A stretch of DNA of 64,000 nt. Origin: JABWBD01 sp040768665. Its GTDB lineage: Bacteria; Planctomycetota; Planctomycetia; Pirellulales; Thermoguttaceae. Where the stretch lies: the NCBI GenBank assembly GCA_040768665.1, contig JAXGMN010000008.1:124001-188000 (forward strand). Reading direction: 5' to 3'. The first letter of the stretch is position 1. Each line of letters opens with the position of its first letter. Below, piece after piece: positions 1 to 9,546 of the stretch. Below the pieces are notes generated by a model that saw only the letters and a list, made by a program, of their open reading frames with translations, did not search any database and had not been told where the DNA came from. The position numbers and the translations under genes are program-made.

Positions 1-1
1 C

Positions 2-1858
2 GCCGACGCGCGGGCGTTTGAACACGCGTATCGAGTATTTCGCGATCCGAAGTTCGCCTGGGCGCTTGCGAACACGCCCGGCTGGAAACCTTCGGATGGA
101 TTTCCCCACACGGAAGCCGAGGTCGAGCGGGAAGCGGCGAAATGGCCCGACGATTGGAACGACCGCAGTTCGCTCGACGATGGCTACGGTGTCGGAATCT
201 TGCGCAGCGGGACGGGCGACGAGAAGCGGGCGCTCTGGATGATGTACGGCCGGGCCCGGGGCCATGTCCAGGACGACATCCTCGATATCGGCTTGCAAGC
301 GTTTCAGGGCATCCTGCTGTGCCACATGGGCTACCCACGGAACTGGAATTATTGGGAACATTCCTGGACGAGCCACAACGTCGCCCGGCAGATCCCGTTC
401 TGCACAATGACGGCCCAGCCGCAGCTCTTTGCGGAGGCAGGGCCGGTGCGGATCCTGGAAGCGAGGGCTCAGGCCCACGTCGACCGCGTCGACCAGGGCG
501 AGGGCTACGTTCTGCCGGCGGACGAGTGGCAGCGGCGGCTCGTTGCGCTGGTCGATCTCGGACCCGACCGTTTCTATTGCCTCGACTTCTACCGGATCTC
601 CGGCGGCAAGGATCACTGGTGGGCCTTTCACTGCCAGGAGGGCGAGTTCACGACCGGAGGGATCACGCTCGCCAAACAACCTGGCGGCACCCTGGCCGGT
701 CCCGATGTGCCCTACGGCGATCCGAAATGGCTGAAGGAAAACGGCTGCAGCCATGGCGTCTACGGTTGGAGCGGACCGATGTTCGGGTTCGCCCATCTTG
801 ACAACGTCGAGCGAGGCAAACCCTCGGGGCCGTGGTGGGCCGACTGGAAGCTCAAGACGGGCGAAGGGCTTCACGTGCGGCTCACCGTCCCCAGCGCCGA
901 CGGGGCGGAAGTGAACGTTTGCGACGGCCGGTCGCCGGCCGGCGGGCCGTACGAAATGAAGTGGATCATGCTGCACAACCGGGCCGACGCGCCGGCCAGA
1001 ACCCAGGTGGTAAGTCTGATCGAGCCGCACTTCGGCACGCCCGCCATTGCGGCGGTCCGCCCGCTTAAACTGTCCGGCGCCGACGAGCAAGGCTTCGCCG
1101 CCTCCGGATGCGAGGTGGACCTGGGCGATCGCACCGATACGGCGCTGTTCGCAGCAGATCCGAGCGTCGTTCGCTCGGGTGACGAAGGGATCCAGTTCGC
1201 CGGCCGATTTGGATTCTATCGCGAAAAGGACGGCGTGCCCGAATCGATATGCCTGGTCGGCGGCATGCGGCTGGCCAAAGGCCGCTTCGGCATCGCGCTC
1301 GATCAACCCGAGTACCGCGGCAAGATCGTCAACGTCGATCGCCAGTCGCAGTCGATCACGGTCGAGCCGGCGCCCCCCGGGCTGGCGATGATGGTCGGCA
1401 GCGAGATCTTTCTGGCCAATGCCGACCGCCGGATTGCCTACAAGGTACTCCAGGCGAGACCGGTCGAGGGCGGCGCCGAACTGCAACTCGCGGGCGACTG
1501 CCGAATCGGGATCGGCCGCTCCAACGGAGCAGCGGACCACCGGATCCAAACCGGCACCCCCTTCACGCTCCAGCGTTTCCGATATTATCACGGGGCGAGA
1601 GTCACCAACGCCGACCGCACCGTGGAATATCGGATCGTGGAGGCCCGCAGCAAGCAGGCGGTGATCCTCGACTCCAAGCTTCATCCGGAGGCAAAGGCTG
1701 AGAAGCTCGGGCGGGAGTTTCCCAAAGACTCGTGGTTCGAGATCTACGACTACGGCGTCGGCGACGAGGTGGTCTGGCCGTACACGGTCGGTATCACGCT
1801 CGGCGGAGACGGAAAGTATCGGATCTCGTCGCCCGTGCCGGTGAAGGCGGAACTGTAG
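2..1858 (+). CDS. Heparinase II/III-like protein, 5'-truncated by window edge
   Basis: The frame is open from base 2, so the N-terminus lies outside the window. The visible part holds the block typical of heparinase II/III-like polysaccharide lyases: a stretch reading GRARGHVQDDILDIGL, then a glycine/proline-aromatic segment (HMGYPRNWNYW) and a HN motif that precedes the C-terminal beta-sandwich. These proteins are usually secreted and cleave uronic-acid-containing polysaccharides by beta-elimination. Window residues after about 150 look beta-rich and fit the C-terminal domain. The stop codon directly abuts the stop codon of the convergent helicase gene. Family assignment is by motif; the substrate cannot be told. 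Confidence 0.75.
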   Translation, partial: ADARAFEHAYRVFRDPKFAWALANTPGWKPSDGFPHTEAEVEREAAKWPDDWNDRSSLDDGYGVGILRSGTGDEKRALWMMYGRARGHVQDDILDIGLQAFQGILLCHMGYPRNWNYWEHSWTSHNVARQIPFCTMTAQPQLFAEAGPVRILEARAQAHVDRVDQGEGYVLPADEWQRRLVALVDLGPDRFYCLDFYRISGGKDHWWAFHCQEGEFTTGGITLAKQPGGTLAGPDVPYGDPKWLKENGCSHGVYGWSGPMFGFAHLDNVERGKPSGPWWADWKLKTGEGLHVRLTVPSADGAEVNVCDGRSPAGGPYEMKWIMLHNRADAPARTQVVSLIEPHFGTPAIAAVRPLKLSGADEQGFAASGCEVDLGDRTDTALFAADPSVVRSGDEGIQFAGRFGFYREKDGVPESICLVGGMRLAKGRFGIALDQPEYRGKIVNVDRQSQSITVEPAPPGLAMMVGSEIFLANADRRIAYKVLQARPVEGGAELQLAGDCRIGIGRSNGAADHRIQTGTPFTLQRFRYYHGARVTNADRTVEYRIVEARSKQAVILDSKLHPEAKAEKLGREFPKDSWFEIYDYGVGDEVVWPYTVGITLGGDGKYRISSPVPVKAEL

Positions 1859-4800
1859 CTACTCGTTCTGAAATTCGCACGGGCCAGCTCCATGTTGGCC
1901 ACGCAACTCACCTCGGCCCCCAACCAACCGCAGCAGACGATCAAGCACCCGCTGGCGATCCTCGTACCAGTCCTTCGCCAGGACAAAGGCGGTTGTCCAT
2001 CCGAAATCGCGCAAGAGCTTGGGACGCATCATGTCGCGTTCCAGAATGTCGGGCTGCTCGTAATACGAAGCTGTATCGACCAGGATCCCCAGCCGGTAGC
2101 CCTCGTCTCCCGGGCGGCAGACGGCCAGGTCGCACCGGAAATGCGATTGCCCGATGGATCGGTCCACGTGCAGCCCGCAATCGGCCAGGGCCGCGGCGAT
2201 CTGTTCGACCACCGGATCGGCTGGCTCCTCGCCGTCGTTCGGCCCATCCTGCCATCGCGACATACCGCGGAGCACCCGCTGGGCTGACGCAATGTCGCCG
2301 CTCGAGACGGCCTCGGCATAGCGGAGGTAGTTCTTCAGGCAGTTTGCGCCGTCGTTGTAGTCGTTGGTAATGTCCGACGAACGGATCGAGCTCACCACCG
2401 CCATGTGGTGCTTCGCCCGCGAGAAGGCCACATTGAGCCGTTTCTCGCCGCCGCTCTTGTTGATCGGGCCGAAGTTCATCAGCATCCTTCCGCTGGGCCC
2501 GTACCCGTAGCAGATGCTCAGCACGATGACGTCGCGCTCGTCTCCCTGGATGTTCTCCAGGTTCTTGACCAACAGGCCGACGAACTGGCCGTCGACTTCG
2601 CGCTCCCGTTCCGCGTCGAGCCGTGGGCCGAATGCGGAGTCTTCCTGGGCCAGCCGCTCCAGGGCCGATTCGATCTCTCCCTGCTGGGCCTCGGAAAAGG
2701 CGACGATGCCGATGCTCAAGCCACAGTCGCCCGTCAGCAGCGACCGGACCAGATGGGCGATATACTCGGCCTCGGTGCGGTTCGACCGCTTGTCGTACAC
2801 GCCGTGCTGGAGGAAATGGAAGCTCACGGAGCGATCCAACAGCCCGGCGGCCCCGGACTCCGCATCCGCGGCACACGAAAAGGTGAGCGGCCCGCCGCGG
2901 GAAGCCGCGAGGCGCTCCTCCGGGACGGTGAGCAAACGCCCGTCGTAGAAAGCCCAGTTCGAGAAGCTGATCAGCGATTCGCTGCGGCTGCGATAGTGCC
3001 ACCCGAGCATCGTGGCAGGGAGGTTTTTGGCCGCGTGGTTGAGCAGGCTGTCGCTGTCCAGGTCGTATTGGATCAGTTCGCCGGCCTCTTCGATCAGCAA
3101 CTCATCCTCGTCCTCGACCCGCTTGGCCGAGAAGAAATTGGTCGGCGGCAACTGCATCTCGTCGCCTACGACGATCGTCTGTCTCGATCGGAAGATCGAG
3201 GGGACCGCTTCCTCCAGCGTGACCTGGCTGGCCTCATCGAATATCACGACGTCGAACAAGTCGGCGTTCATCGGCAGCGTGTCGGACACGCTCAACGGGC
3301 TCATCAGCCAGACCGGCTTGAGGTCCTTGACCACGTCGCCCGGCTCGCTGGACACGAGGTCGCGGATGGCCCGAAACCGCATCGACTTGCCGAACTCGTG
3401 CTCCAGATCACGGCGTCCGCGGCTATACCGTCTTTTGAACTCCTTCTGTTCCGCGCCGAGTTGCGTGGCCGGAGCGCCCGCGAGGCGAACATTCTCCAGA
3501 AAACGCCGCTGTGCACGTTCGCAGATCTCGGCAGCATTGCTTTGGAGCCAACCTTCATAGAGGCTCTCCAGGCGGCCGACGTGACGGGCGTGGGCCGTGC
3601 CGTCGAAGCGATGCAGGGTGCGTTCCGAACGGAGTGCCTCGCGGAGGCTGTGGTCGGCGACGGCAGCCTCCAGGACCGCCGGTGTGAGCGGGAGTCGGCG
3701 GAGGGCGGCTGCAAGCGGCGGCGGCGCCTGGGCGAGCTCCGCAACACAGCGGAGGAAGTCGGGCAGCCGATCGAGGCTGTCCATTGCCCGCCGGAGATCC
3801 TGCCGCAGGCGGTCGAGTTGCCTCTCCTGGAACTCTTCCAGGATCTTCTCGAGCTGGACGTTCAGCGACCAAAGCGGTTCCTTCGCGGCGGCGACCCCTG
3901 CGACCAGTTCGACGTTGCCCGACTTGGCGACCGTGGCGAGGATCTCCTTCAGCCAGTCGGGCAGAGCGGGGATCGCTTCCCGAAGGGCCCGTACCTCGGC
4001 GACGGCCTCGTCGACGTCGCCGTCGAACTGCCACGTATCCGCCATCCTGCGGCGATGCTTCTCGAGATCGGCGGCAGCCGTGTATTCGGCTTCGAGCGAC
4101 GAGAGGACCGAGGTCCACGTGGGCCGGATGGCGTGGGCTTGGAAGTCGTAGGAGCGGTTCAGGATGGCTCGCAGCCGCCACCAACTCGGCTTGAGCCAAG
4201 CCAGCAGCGTCGCTTCCAAGGCCCTCGCCTGCTCAAGTGCAAGCGGCAAGTCGGCCGCCGGCAGCTTGTTTCGCCAGTACTTCGTCACCTTGCGGGCTTC
4301 GGCGAGCGCCTGCTGCCGTCGCCGCAGCCCGGCCGCCGCTTTGTCGAACTTCCTGGCCGCCTCGTCCTGTCGATCGAGGATCGCCATCTGCCCGATCCGG
4401 GCGATCGGCAGTATCCTTTCGGCATATTCGACCAGCGCGCGGGCCCGGGCGATTGTCTGCCAGGTCTCCCATGCGACGCCGCTTTGACTGAACGCGGCCT
4501 CGACCCGATCGAACAGCCTTTCGGCCGCTTCCGCGGCCGAAAGAATCAGCTCCAGCGGCCGCTCGTGTTCGGCCAATCGCGGCGACAGCAGGCTGAGCGG
4601 ATGGCGCGACAGGATGCCGTCCGGCTGGATGTCCTTGGCCGATGCGGCGAACGCGTGAATCCGGTCTCGGTGGCTCCGCCACTGGGCATAGCTGGGCAGC
4701 CGTTCCTTCTCGACCGGCGTCAATTCCGGCAACAAGCCGCGGAGCTCGATGCACCGGTCCAGAAGCCGGCGCAGACCGACGGCGGCCCCGGGCGGCGATT

Positions 4801-7156
4801 GCTGCATCGCCGCGTCGAATTCCTCCAAGGGCCGCAGCTCCGCCTTGAGTTGTTCCAGGAGTTGGTCGCGGCGGCGGTTGCGATTCGGTCGCTTCTCCGA
4901 CCCGGCGAGCACCTCCTCGTAGGTCTGCTTCAGGTCCATGAGAAACTCCCGCTTGTCGGTCTGGGAGTCGTGGATCAGCGAGCAGAGGCTGCCGAGGCCG
5001 CGTTGGCGAAGCCGGGCGTAGACCACGTCGATCGCCGCCCGTTTCTCGCAGAGAAAGAGCACTCGCTTGCCGCGGGCGACGTAGTCGGCGATCAGGTTGG
5101 CGATCGTCTGCGATTTGCCGGTGCCGGGCGGGCCCTGGATGATGTAGCTCTTGCCGAGGTGGGCCTCCTCGATTGCCGCCGCCTGCGTAGGATCGCAGGG
5201 AACCACGTCGTAACGGTCATCCAGAGCAGGTGAGGGCGGCAACTCCCGCTCGACCGGCCGGGGAGACAGGGAGAAGATCGCTTCAAAGGCCGGATTCGCC
5301 GGCGGTTCGGCCAGCAGCGTCTCGTAATCGCGGACCAGCGACATCTTCCGGTACTTGAAGTTCGCCAGGGTGACGCTGCAGAGATCGAAACTCCAGTGAT
5401 ACGGATTCTCCTCGCCTCCCTGCTGGATGCTGTAAAACGTCCGCTCCTTCTCCACGACCGGCTCCTCCGGCGGCGGCGCCGCGAACGTCCTCGCCCGCGG
5501 CTTCTCCTCGATCACGCTCCGCAGGTGCGAGCCCGGCGTGCGGATCTTCGCCGAATAGAGCGTGATGCCCAGCGGATGGTAATTCGCCGGGTCGTAGCTG
5601 TAGTCGAGGTCGAGAAACGATCGCACACCCCGGCCCGCCAGCCGCGCCCGGCGGCGGTACTGGTCGAGCCTGCGGCGAGCTTTCTCGTGAATCAGGGCAA
5701 TCCGGGGCCGGTCGATCTTGCTCAACGTCACCGCCGGTTCGCTCGCCCGGATCCTGGCCGAAAGGAACTCGAAAAACTCCTCGAGCCGCGTCGCCGATAG
5801 ATCGATCGCCTCGGGCAGGTCGATGTCGTAGAGCTCCCTGAACTGGTGGCGGATTACGGGGTTGATCTCGGCCTCGGAAGAGATCGCCTCCAGGGTATAT
5901 GTGTCCCGGATTCCTTTCTTCTTCTTCGGCTTCACCGGCAACAGCACCAGCGGCGACTCGAAGTACTCAGAGCCTCTCCCAAAACCTCGCGAGGAGAAGG
6001 GGACAGGCACACTTTGCTCCGAAGACTCCGCAAGATGAGCCAGTCCCCGACGGTTTTGGGACAGGCTCTCGGCCGGCTGCTCCTTAAGATTTGCCCAGTG
6101 GAGAAAACAGACGGCCAGCCGCAGTTGGGCAAAGCCGAACTCCGCCTCGTCGCGGCGGGCCTCGGCGAGGATCCGGTCCAGCACGCTCGGCAGGTAGATC
6201 GCCTCGGAGAAATTGAGATGGCTGTTCAGCGAAATCGGCTTCTGCGCGACGATTTTCTCATGCAGTGCATCGTTCCAGACCAGGATCTGGTCGGGCCGGA
6301 TGTTCTGGATATCGAACGTCAGGGGAACCGAGGCGTGGGTGAGGTTCACCGTCTGCATCGTTGCGCGGAAGTGCAGCAGGCGATTGCGACGGGAGATCTC
6401 GAAAAGCCGCTCGCGGAGCTTGCGGAGCACCACGTGCTGACGCGTGCGATTGTCTTCGGCGGCGAAGGTACCCGCCCGGGCCAGGTCGAACTCCAAGTCG
6501 ACCTCCTGTTCACGGTAGTTCTCCAGGGCGCGGACCAGGGCGGTCAGATCCTGTGCCCGTCGATGCCGGTCCAGTTCGGTCATTCGCACAATCGCCTGCG
6601 CCAGAACCGGGTGCAACTCGGGATTGAGCGCAAACAGATTGCGCCGGTGCGCCACGAACCGCCTCAGGTCAGCCGGTTCGGCGAAATCCAAGCCGCAGGT
6701 CATGCTGGCCAGCAGCATCCCCAGGCTGAAGATGTCGGTCACTGGATCGTGATGTTCCAGGGCATGTTCCCAGGTGACATAGCCGGCGAGGTAGACGGGC
6801 CGCGTGATCTCCGAATCGCGGTCGCCGATCGACAGATCGCTCACCTCGCCGGTCCCCTCGTCCAGTTCCCGCGTCTGCCGGGCCTCCACGACGATCTCCA
6901 CGACGCTGGGGCTTACCGCCTGGATGCGGCGGATCGCGGCCGAGTGGTTCCGAACGGGCTTTCGCTTCGCCTCCTCGAACCAGATGCGTACGCCTTCGAC
7001 CGACAGTTCGCTCAGTCCTTCCAGCGGCGCCACCGCACCCGCCGCGTGCGCCTCGACGACCTCGCGCATCAGCGGCAGGATGCTGGCCAGGGTATCCTCG
7101 GTGGTGAATCCACCGGTTTGAAACCGATCCGTGAGAAACGTCTGCAGTGCGGTCAT
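1859..7156 (-). CDS. Kinase-like / DUF4011 / SF1 helicase / nuclease fusion (1765 aa)
   Basis: Very large multidomain protein. Residues about 115-215 resemble the C-lobe of a Ser/Thr kinase (DPVTDIFSLGMLLASMTCG) without visible catalytic-loop residues, so probably a pseudokinase. From about 245 (LRERLFEISRRNRLLHF) a DUF4011-type domain begins. A Walker A (GPPGTGKSQTIANLI) and a Walker B (VVIFDEASQV) with a following GDEMQLPP motif mark a COG1112-type superfamily 1 helicase. The last ~110 residues (CDLAVCRPGD, then GILVDTASYY) fit a Vsr/MTES_1575-like endonuclease domain. Helicases with DUF4011 and such nucleases are frequent in defence loci, and the kinase-like plus SF1 helicase pairing recalls Mokosh. 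Residues 363-396 come from a dispersed repeat. No partner gene is seen. Defence role is inference. Confidence 0.8.
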   Translation of the reverse strand: MTALQTFLTDRFQTGGFTTEDTLASILPLMREVVEAHAAGAVAPLEGLSELSVEGVRIWFEEAKRKPVRNHSAAIRRIQAVSPSVVEIVVEARQTRELDEGTGEVSDLSIGDRDSEITRPVYLAGYVTWEHALEHHDPVTDIFSLGMLLASMTCGLDFAEPADLRRFVAHRRNLFALNPELHPVLAQAIVRMTELDRHRRAQDLTALVRALENYREQEVDLEFDLARAGTFAAEDNRTRQHVVLRKLRERLFEISRRNRLLHFRATMQTVNLTHASVPLTFDIQNIRPDQILVWNDALHEKIVAQKPISLNSHLNFSEAIYLPSVLDRILAEARRDEAEFGFAQLRLAVCFLHWANLKEQPAESLSQNRRGLAHLAESSEQSVPVPFSSRGFGRGSEYFESPLVLLPVKPKKKKGIRDTYTLEAISSEAEINPVIRHQFRELYDIDLPEAIDLSATRLEEFFEFLSARIRASEPAVTLSKIDRPRIALIHEKARRRLDQYRRRARLAGRGVRSFLDLDYSYDPANYHPLGITLYSAKIRTPGSHLRSVIEEKPRARTFAAPPPEEPVVEKERTFYSIQQGGEENPYHWSFDLCSVTLANFKYRKMSLVRDYETLLAEPPANPAFEAIFSLSPRPVERELPPSPALDDRYDVVPCDPTQAAAIEEAHLGKSYIIQGPPGTGKSQTIANLIADYVARGKRVLFLCEKRAAIDVVYARLRQRGLGSLCSLIHDSQTDKREFLMDLKQTYEEVLAGSEKRPNRNRRRDQLLEQLKAELRPLEEFDAAMQQSPPGAAVGLRRLLDRCIELRGLLPELTPVEKERLPSYAQWRSHRDRIHAFAASAKDIQPDGILSRHPLSLLSPRLAEHERPLELILSAAEAAERLFDRVEAAFSQSGVAWETWQTIARARALVEYAERILPIARIGQMAILDRQDEAARKFDKAAAGLRRRQQALAEARKVTKYWRNKLPAADLPLALEQARALEATLLAWLKPSWWRLRAILNRSYDFQAHAIRPTWTSVLSSLEAEYTAAADLEKHRRRMADTWQFDGDVDEAVAEVRALREAIPALPDWLKEILATVAKSGNVELVAGVAAAKEPLWSLNVQLEKILEEFQERQLDRLRQDLRRAMDSLDRLPDFLRCVAELAQAPPPLAAALRRLPLTPAVLEAAVADHSLREALRSERTLHRFDGTAHARHVGRLESLYEGWLQSNAAEICERAQRRFLENVRLAGAPATQLGAEQKEFKRRYSRGRRDLEHEFGKSMRFRAIRDLVSSEPGDVVKDLKPVWLMSPLSVSDTLPMNADLFDVVIFDEASQVTLEEAVPSIFRSRQTIVVGDEMQLPPTNFFSAKRVEDEDELLIEEAGELIQYDLDSDSLLNHAAKNLPATMLGWHYRSRSESLISFSNWAFYDGRLLTVPEERLAASRGGPLTFSCAADAESGAAGLLDRSVSFHFLQHGVYDKRSNRTEAEYIAHLVRSLLTGDCGLSIGIVAFSEAQQGEIESALERLAQEDSAFGPRLDAEREREVDGQFVGLLVKNLENIQGDERDVIVLSICYGYGPSGRMLMNFGPINKSGGEKRLNVAFSRAKHHMAVVSSIRSSDITNDYNDGANCLKNYLRYAEAVSSGDIASAQRVLRGMSRWQDGPNDGEEPADPVVEQIAAALADCGLHVDRSIGQSHFRCDLAVCRPGDEGYRLGILVDTASYYEQPDILERDMMRPKLLRDFGWTTAFVLAKDWYEDRQRVLDRLLRLVGGRGELRGQHGAGPCEFQNE
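5971..6069. repeat. Dispersed palindromic repeat, copy 1, inside the helicase gene
   Basis: A 99-bp element with ends GAGCCTCTCCCAAAAC and GTTTTGGGACAGGCTC (imperfect inverted repeat) and an inner GGGGACAGGCACACTTTGC / GCAAGATGAGCCAGTCCCC pairing. Copies occur at 40331-40428 (reverse orientation) and 41113-41203. Here the length is 33 codons and the reading frame stays open, adding residues 363-396 to the DUF4011 domain, in what looks like a loop just before the SPLVLLPV strand. Confidence 0.9.
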
Positions 7157-7257
7157 GGTCGTAATTAAAGCGTACGTAGGGAAATCCGGCTAGCCTTGCA
7201 ACGTGAGGGCCCGCTTTGCCTTCCCCTTGCTTGAAGGGGTAGCTCAGCGTAAACTAC

Positions 7258-7545
7258 TAGCACCAAACGGTATTTTCGACTGGAAGTGTCCGTTTTGACA
7301 CGGCACGGTTTTAGAAAGGATGCCCGCGGCTTGTCCGCGGGAGGCTCACGCTTGCCGCTACAGGAACCTCGCGCGTGCCACCCCTTGGTTTCGCCCGCGG
7401 CGGCAAAGCCGCCGCGGGCGAAACCAAGGGGTGGCGGCGATCGTGGCGTATGTAGCAGAGAACGTAACCATCCCGCGGACAAGCCGCGGGCATTCGCGAC
7501 AGAGCGAAAGTAAATGCCAACAGCCGGAAAAACCGTTTGGTGCTA
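7258..7545. repeat. Nested inverted-repeat element (MITE-like)
   Basis: Three nested inverted repeats fill this gap. The outer pair is TAGCACCAAACGGT (7258-7271) against its complement at 7532-7545. A middle pair of about 22 bp starts at 7321 (TGCCCGCGGCTTGTCCGCGG) and is mirrored near 7472-7493. The core is a perfect 27-bp stem at 7378-7404 and 7408-7434 around an AAA loop. Nothing in it looks coding. It is probably a nonautonomous element or a composite of several. Confidence 0.85.
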
Positions 7546-7590
7546 GGATATCTAGGGAACATCCTGATCTGAGGGAGACGAGGATCGTCT

Positions 7591-8196
7591 ATGTCGTCCG
7601 CGACCACAACATCCCTGAACTCGCCGATCATTCTTCATTTGGGCCCGGTACTCGCCCGCCTCTCCGAATCCGATTTCTACGAGTTCTGCCAACTCAACCG
7701 TGACTTGCGCATCGAACGGACCGAAAACGGAGACCTGATCATCATGGCTCCGACCGGCGGGAACACCGGCTGGCGAAACCTCGCTCTCAGCAGCCAGCTC
7801 TGGAATTGGTGTGATCGGGACGGCACCGGCATCGGCTTCGACTCGTCGACCGGGTTCCTATTGCCCAATGGCGCAAAGAGATCGCCGGACGCGTCGTGGG
7901 TCCTGCGCGAGCGATGGGACGCGTTGAGCGACGAACAACAGGAGGAGTTTCCGCCGCTGGCGCCGGATTTCGTGATGGAGTTGCTGTCGAAGCACGATGC
8001 ATTGGAAGAGCTGCGGTCCAAAATGCGGGAGTATATTGCCAATGGAGTGCGGCTCGGATGGCTGATCGATCGATTCTCACAACGAGTGGAAGTCTATCGA
8101 GCCGGACAAGGACCCGTCACGCTGGACCACCCGACGATGGTCAACGGCGACCCTGAACTTCCTGGATTCGTGCTCGATCTGACGCAAATTTGGTAG
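7591..8196 (+). CDS. Uma2-family endonuclease-like protein
   Basis: The 201-residue product matches the Uma2 (DUF820) pattern: an N-terminal ENGDLIIMAPTGG segment, KRSPDASWV near residue 100, PDFVMELLS near 130, then a KMREYIANGVRLGWLID helix and a short C-terminal beta tail. Uma2 proteins have a PD-(D/E)XK nuclease fold and are heavily multiplied in planctomycetes and cyanobacteria. Their biological role is not settled. The gene stands alone beside the nested inverted repeat, with no operon partner. The first ATG is used; length is normal for the family. Confidence 0.85.
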   Translation: MSSATTTSLNSPIILHLGPVLARLSESDFYEFCQLNRDLRIERTENGDLIIMAPTGGNTGWRNLALSSQLWNWCDRDGTGIGFDSSTGFLLPNGAKRSPDASWVLRERWDALSDEQQEEFPPLAPDFVMELLSKHDALEELRSKMREYIANGVRLGWLIDRFSQRVEVYRAGQGPVTLDHPTMVNGDPELPGFVLDLTQIW

Positions 8197-8256
8197 CACG
8201 ACTGCGACACAGCGCCAGCTCGTGTGCTGCTTCGCCCTCCAACGCCACGTCACGCC

Positions 8257-9477
8257 TCAGATCCCGTCCGGCAGACGGGACCTACTGGCTTTTTTCAGCA
8301 TTTCCTCCTTCTCTTCGTCCAGTTTGTCCAACTGCTTCTGTCTCAGGCGGAGTTCTTTCCTGGCGATTTCTCGGAATCGGTTTTTCACGTCGAGCTTGTC
8401 GGCCAATGCCAGCGCGGCCGCGAGCGGCAACTCTTCCAGGTCGCGGTCGGCCGTGGCGAAGTCCAACAACACGTAGCAGTAGTAGTCCTGCATCGCCGGG
8501 TCATCGGTGCGGATCGCTTCGGCCAGCGAGCGGTCTTCCTCGTGAGCCGCGGGCGGCACGTAGTCGTCGAAGAAGAGCCGTGCGTGGGACAACACCAACT
8601 CGGTCTGGAACCACTTCGGTGCAAGCAGCACGTCCACCAACCTTCGAGTCCAGCCGGCCACCTGCTTCTGCGCCACCAGGTCCAACTCGTCCAGCGCAGG
8701 CTGTCCTTCAATCATGGCGCGGACCTTCTCGTCGGCCTGCGGGTCGCCGTCGAACCACAGCGCAAGCGCGCGGGCGCGCAGGAACGCCTCCGGGTGCGTC
8801 AACTCGGCGGCCTTCGTCGACTTCTTGGCGAAAACCTCCTCTGCCTGGCGGATATAGCTTTCCGGGCTGACCTCTTCCAGGCCGGTGGCGACCTTCACCA
8901 GCATGGAGATGCACACGCCGGGATCGCCCGCGACCAACAGGGCGCCGCGGTCGCAGAAGATCTCGTTATACAGCCGTAGCAGTCGCATGCTGGCGAAATG
9001 CGGCGATTCCGCCTGAGGATCGAGCGTGAGCGCGGCGAGGATCTGATCCACGACCAGGTACTCTCCTGCCCAATTCTGCCAGAGCAGCAAGTGACTCAGT
9101 TCGTGGGCCACCAATGCCCGGAATTCGTCCTCGGTGAGCCGCGATCGGACCGGGCCGTGCAATACCAGGTGACCCTCGCCCGGAACATAGGCCAGCGAAG
9201 CGTTGAGCCCCTCGGGGTTCTGGGCCTGGTAAATCGTAAGGCCGATGTCGAGCCCAAGCCGGCCGGCCACCTCGTCGGCCAGTGCATAAAGGTCCGGCTG
9301 TGTGTGGCGGTCGATCCGGTACGTCGACTTGAGCAGATCGAAGCGGATGGCCTCCGCCTGCTCATTGCGGACGCGGCTCGACGCATACCACCGCCAGATC
9401 TCCGGCTCCTCGGTCGTCAGATACTCCCGGATCGCCTCGTGGTAGGGGAGCGGCTTCAATGCCTGGGGGTCTTCCAT
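8257..9477 (-). CDS. M48-like zinc metallopeptidase domain protein
   Basis: 406 residues with a zinc-protease motif HELSH at residues 125-129 and a downstream glutamate in NEIFCDRGA (about 172), the usual M48 arrangement of two His and one Glu ligands. Unlike HtpX or Ste24 proteases no membrane helix or signal peptide is visible, so it is probably cytoplasmic. The C-terminal third is helical and charged, ending in a Lys/Glu coiled-coil-like stretch. The final residues (RSRLPDGI) are encoded by a short hairpin repeat also found at the end of the S46 peptidase gene at 55.8 kb. Substrate unknown. Confidence 0.65.
   Translation of the reverse strand: MEDPQALKPLPYHEAIREYLTTEEPEIWRWYASSRVRNEQAEAIRFDLLKSTYRIDRHTQPDLYALADEVAGRLGLDIGLTIYQAQNPEGLNASLAYVPGEGHLVLHGPVRSRLTEDEFRALVAHELSHLLLWQNWAGEYLVVDQILAALTLDPQAESPHFASMRLLRLYNEIFCDRGALLVAGDPGVCISMLVKVATGLEEVSPESYIRQAEEVFAKKSTKAAELTHPEAFLRARALALWFDGDPQADEKVRAMIEGQPALDELDLVAQKQVAGWTRRLVDVLLAPKWFQTELVLSHARLFFDDYVPPAAHEEDRSLAEAIRTDDPAMQDYYCYVLLDFATADRDLEELPLAAALALADKLDVKNRFREIARKELRLRQKQLDKLDEEKEEMLKKASRSRLPDGI
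8267..8290. repeat. Short 3'-end repeat, copy 1
   Basis: A 24-bp sequence ending in GGGACCTACTGGCT, matching 22 of 24 bases at 55820-55843. Here it overlaps a stem (TCCCGTC / GACGGGA, 8262-8280) and covers the last codons of the M48-like gene. Confidence 0.6.
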
Positions 9478-9546
9478 ATTTTGCGACGTGTTCGAGATCG
9501 TGCTTCTGGGGACGCCGGTGAAAGCAGGATTTTCGTTTCCAGCATT

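Noticed and set aside
2405..5233. Long plus-strand open frame of 942 codons opposite the helicase
   Set aside because: It runs exactly antisense to the clear helicase gene, is Arg/Asp/Leu-rich without motifs, and arises from GC-rich codon use.
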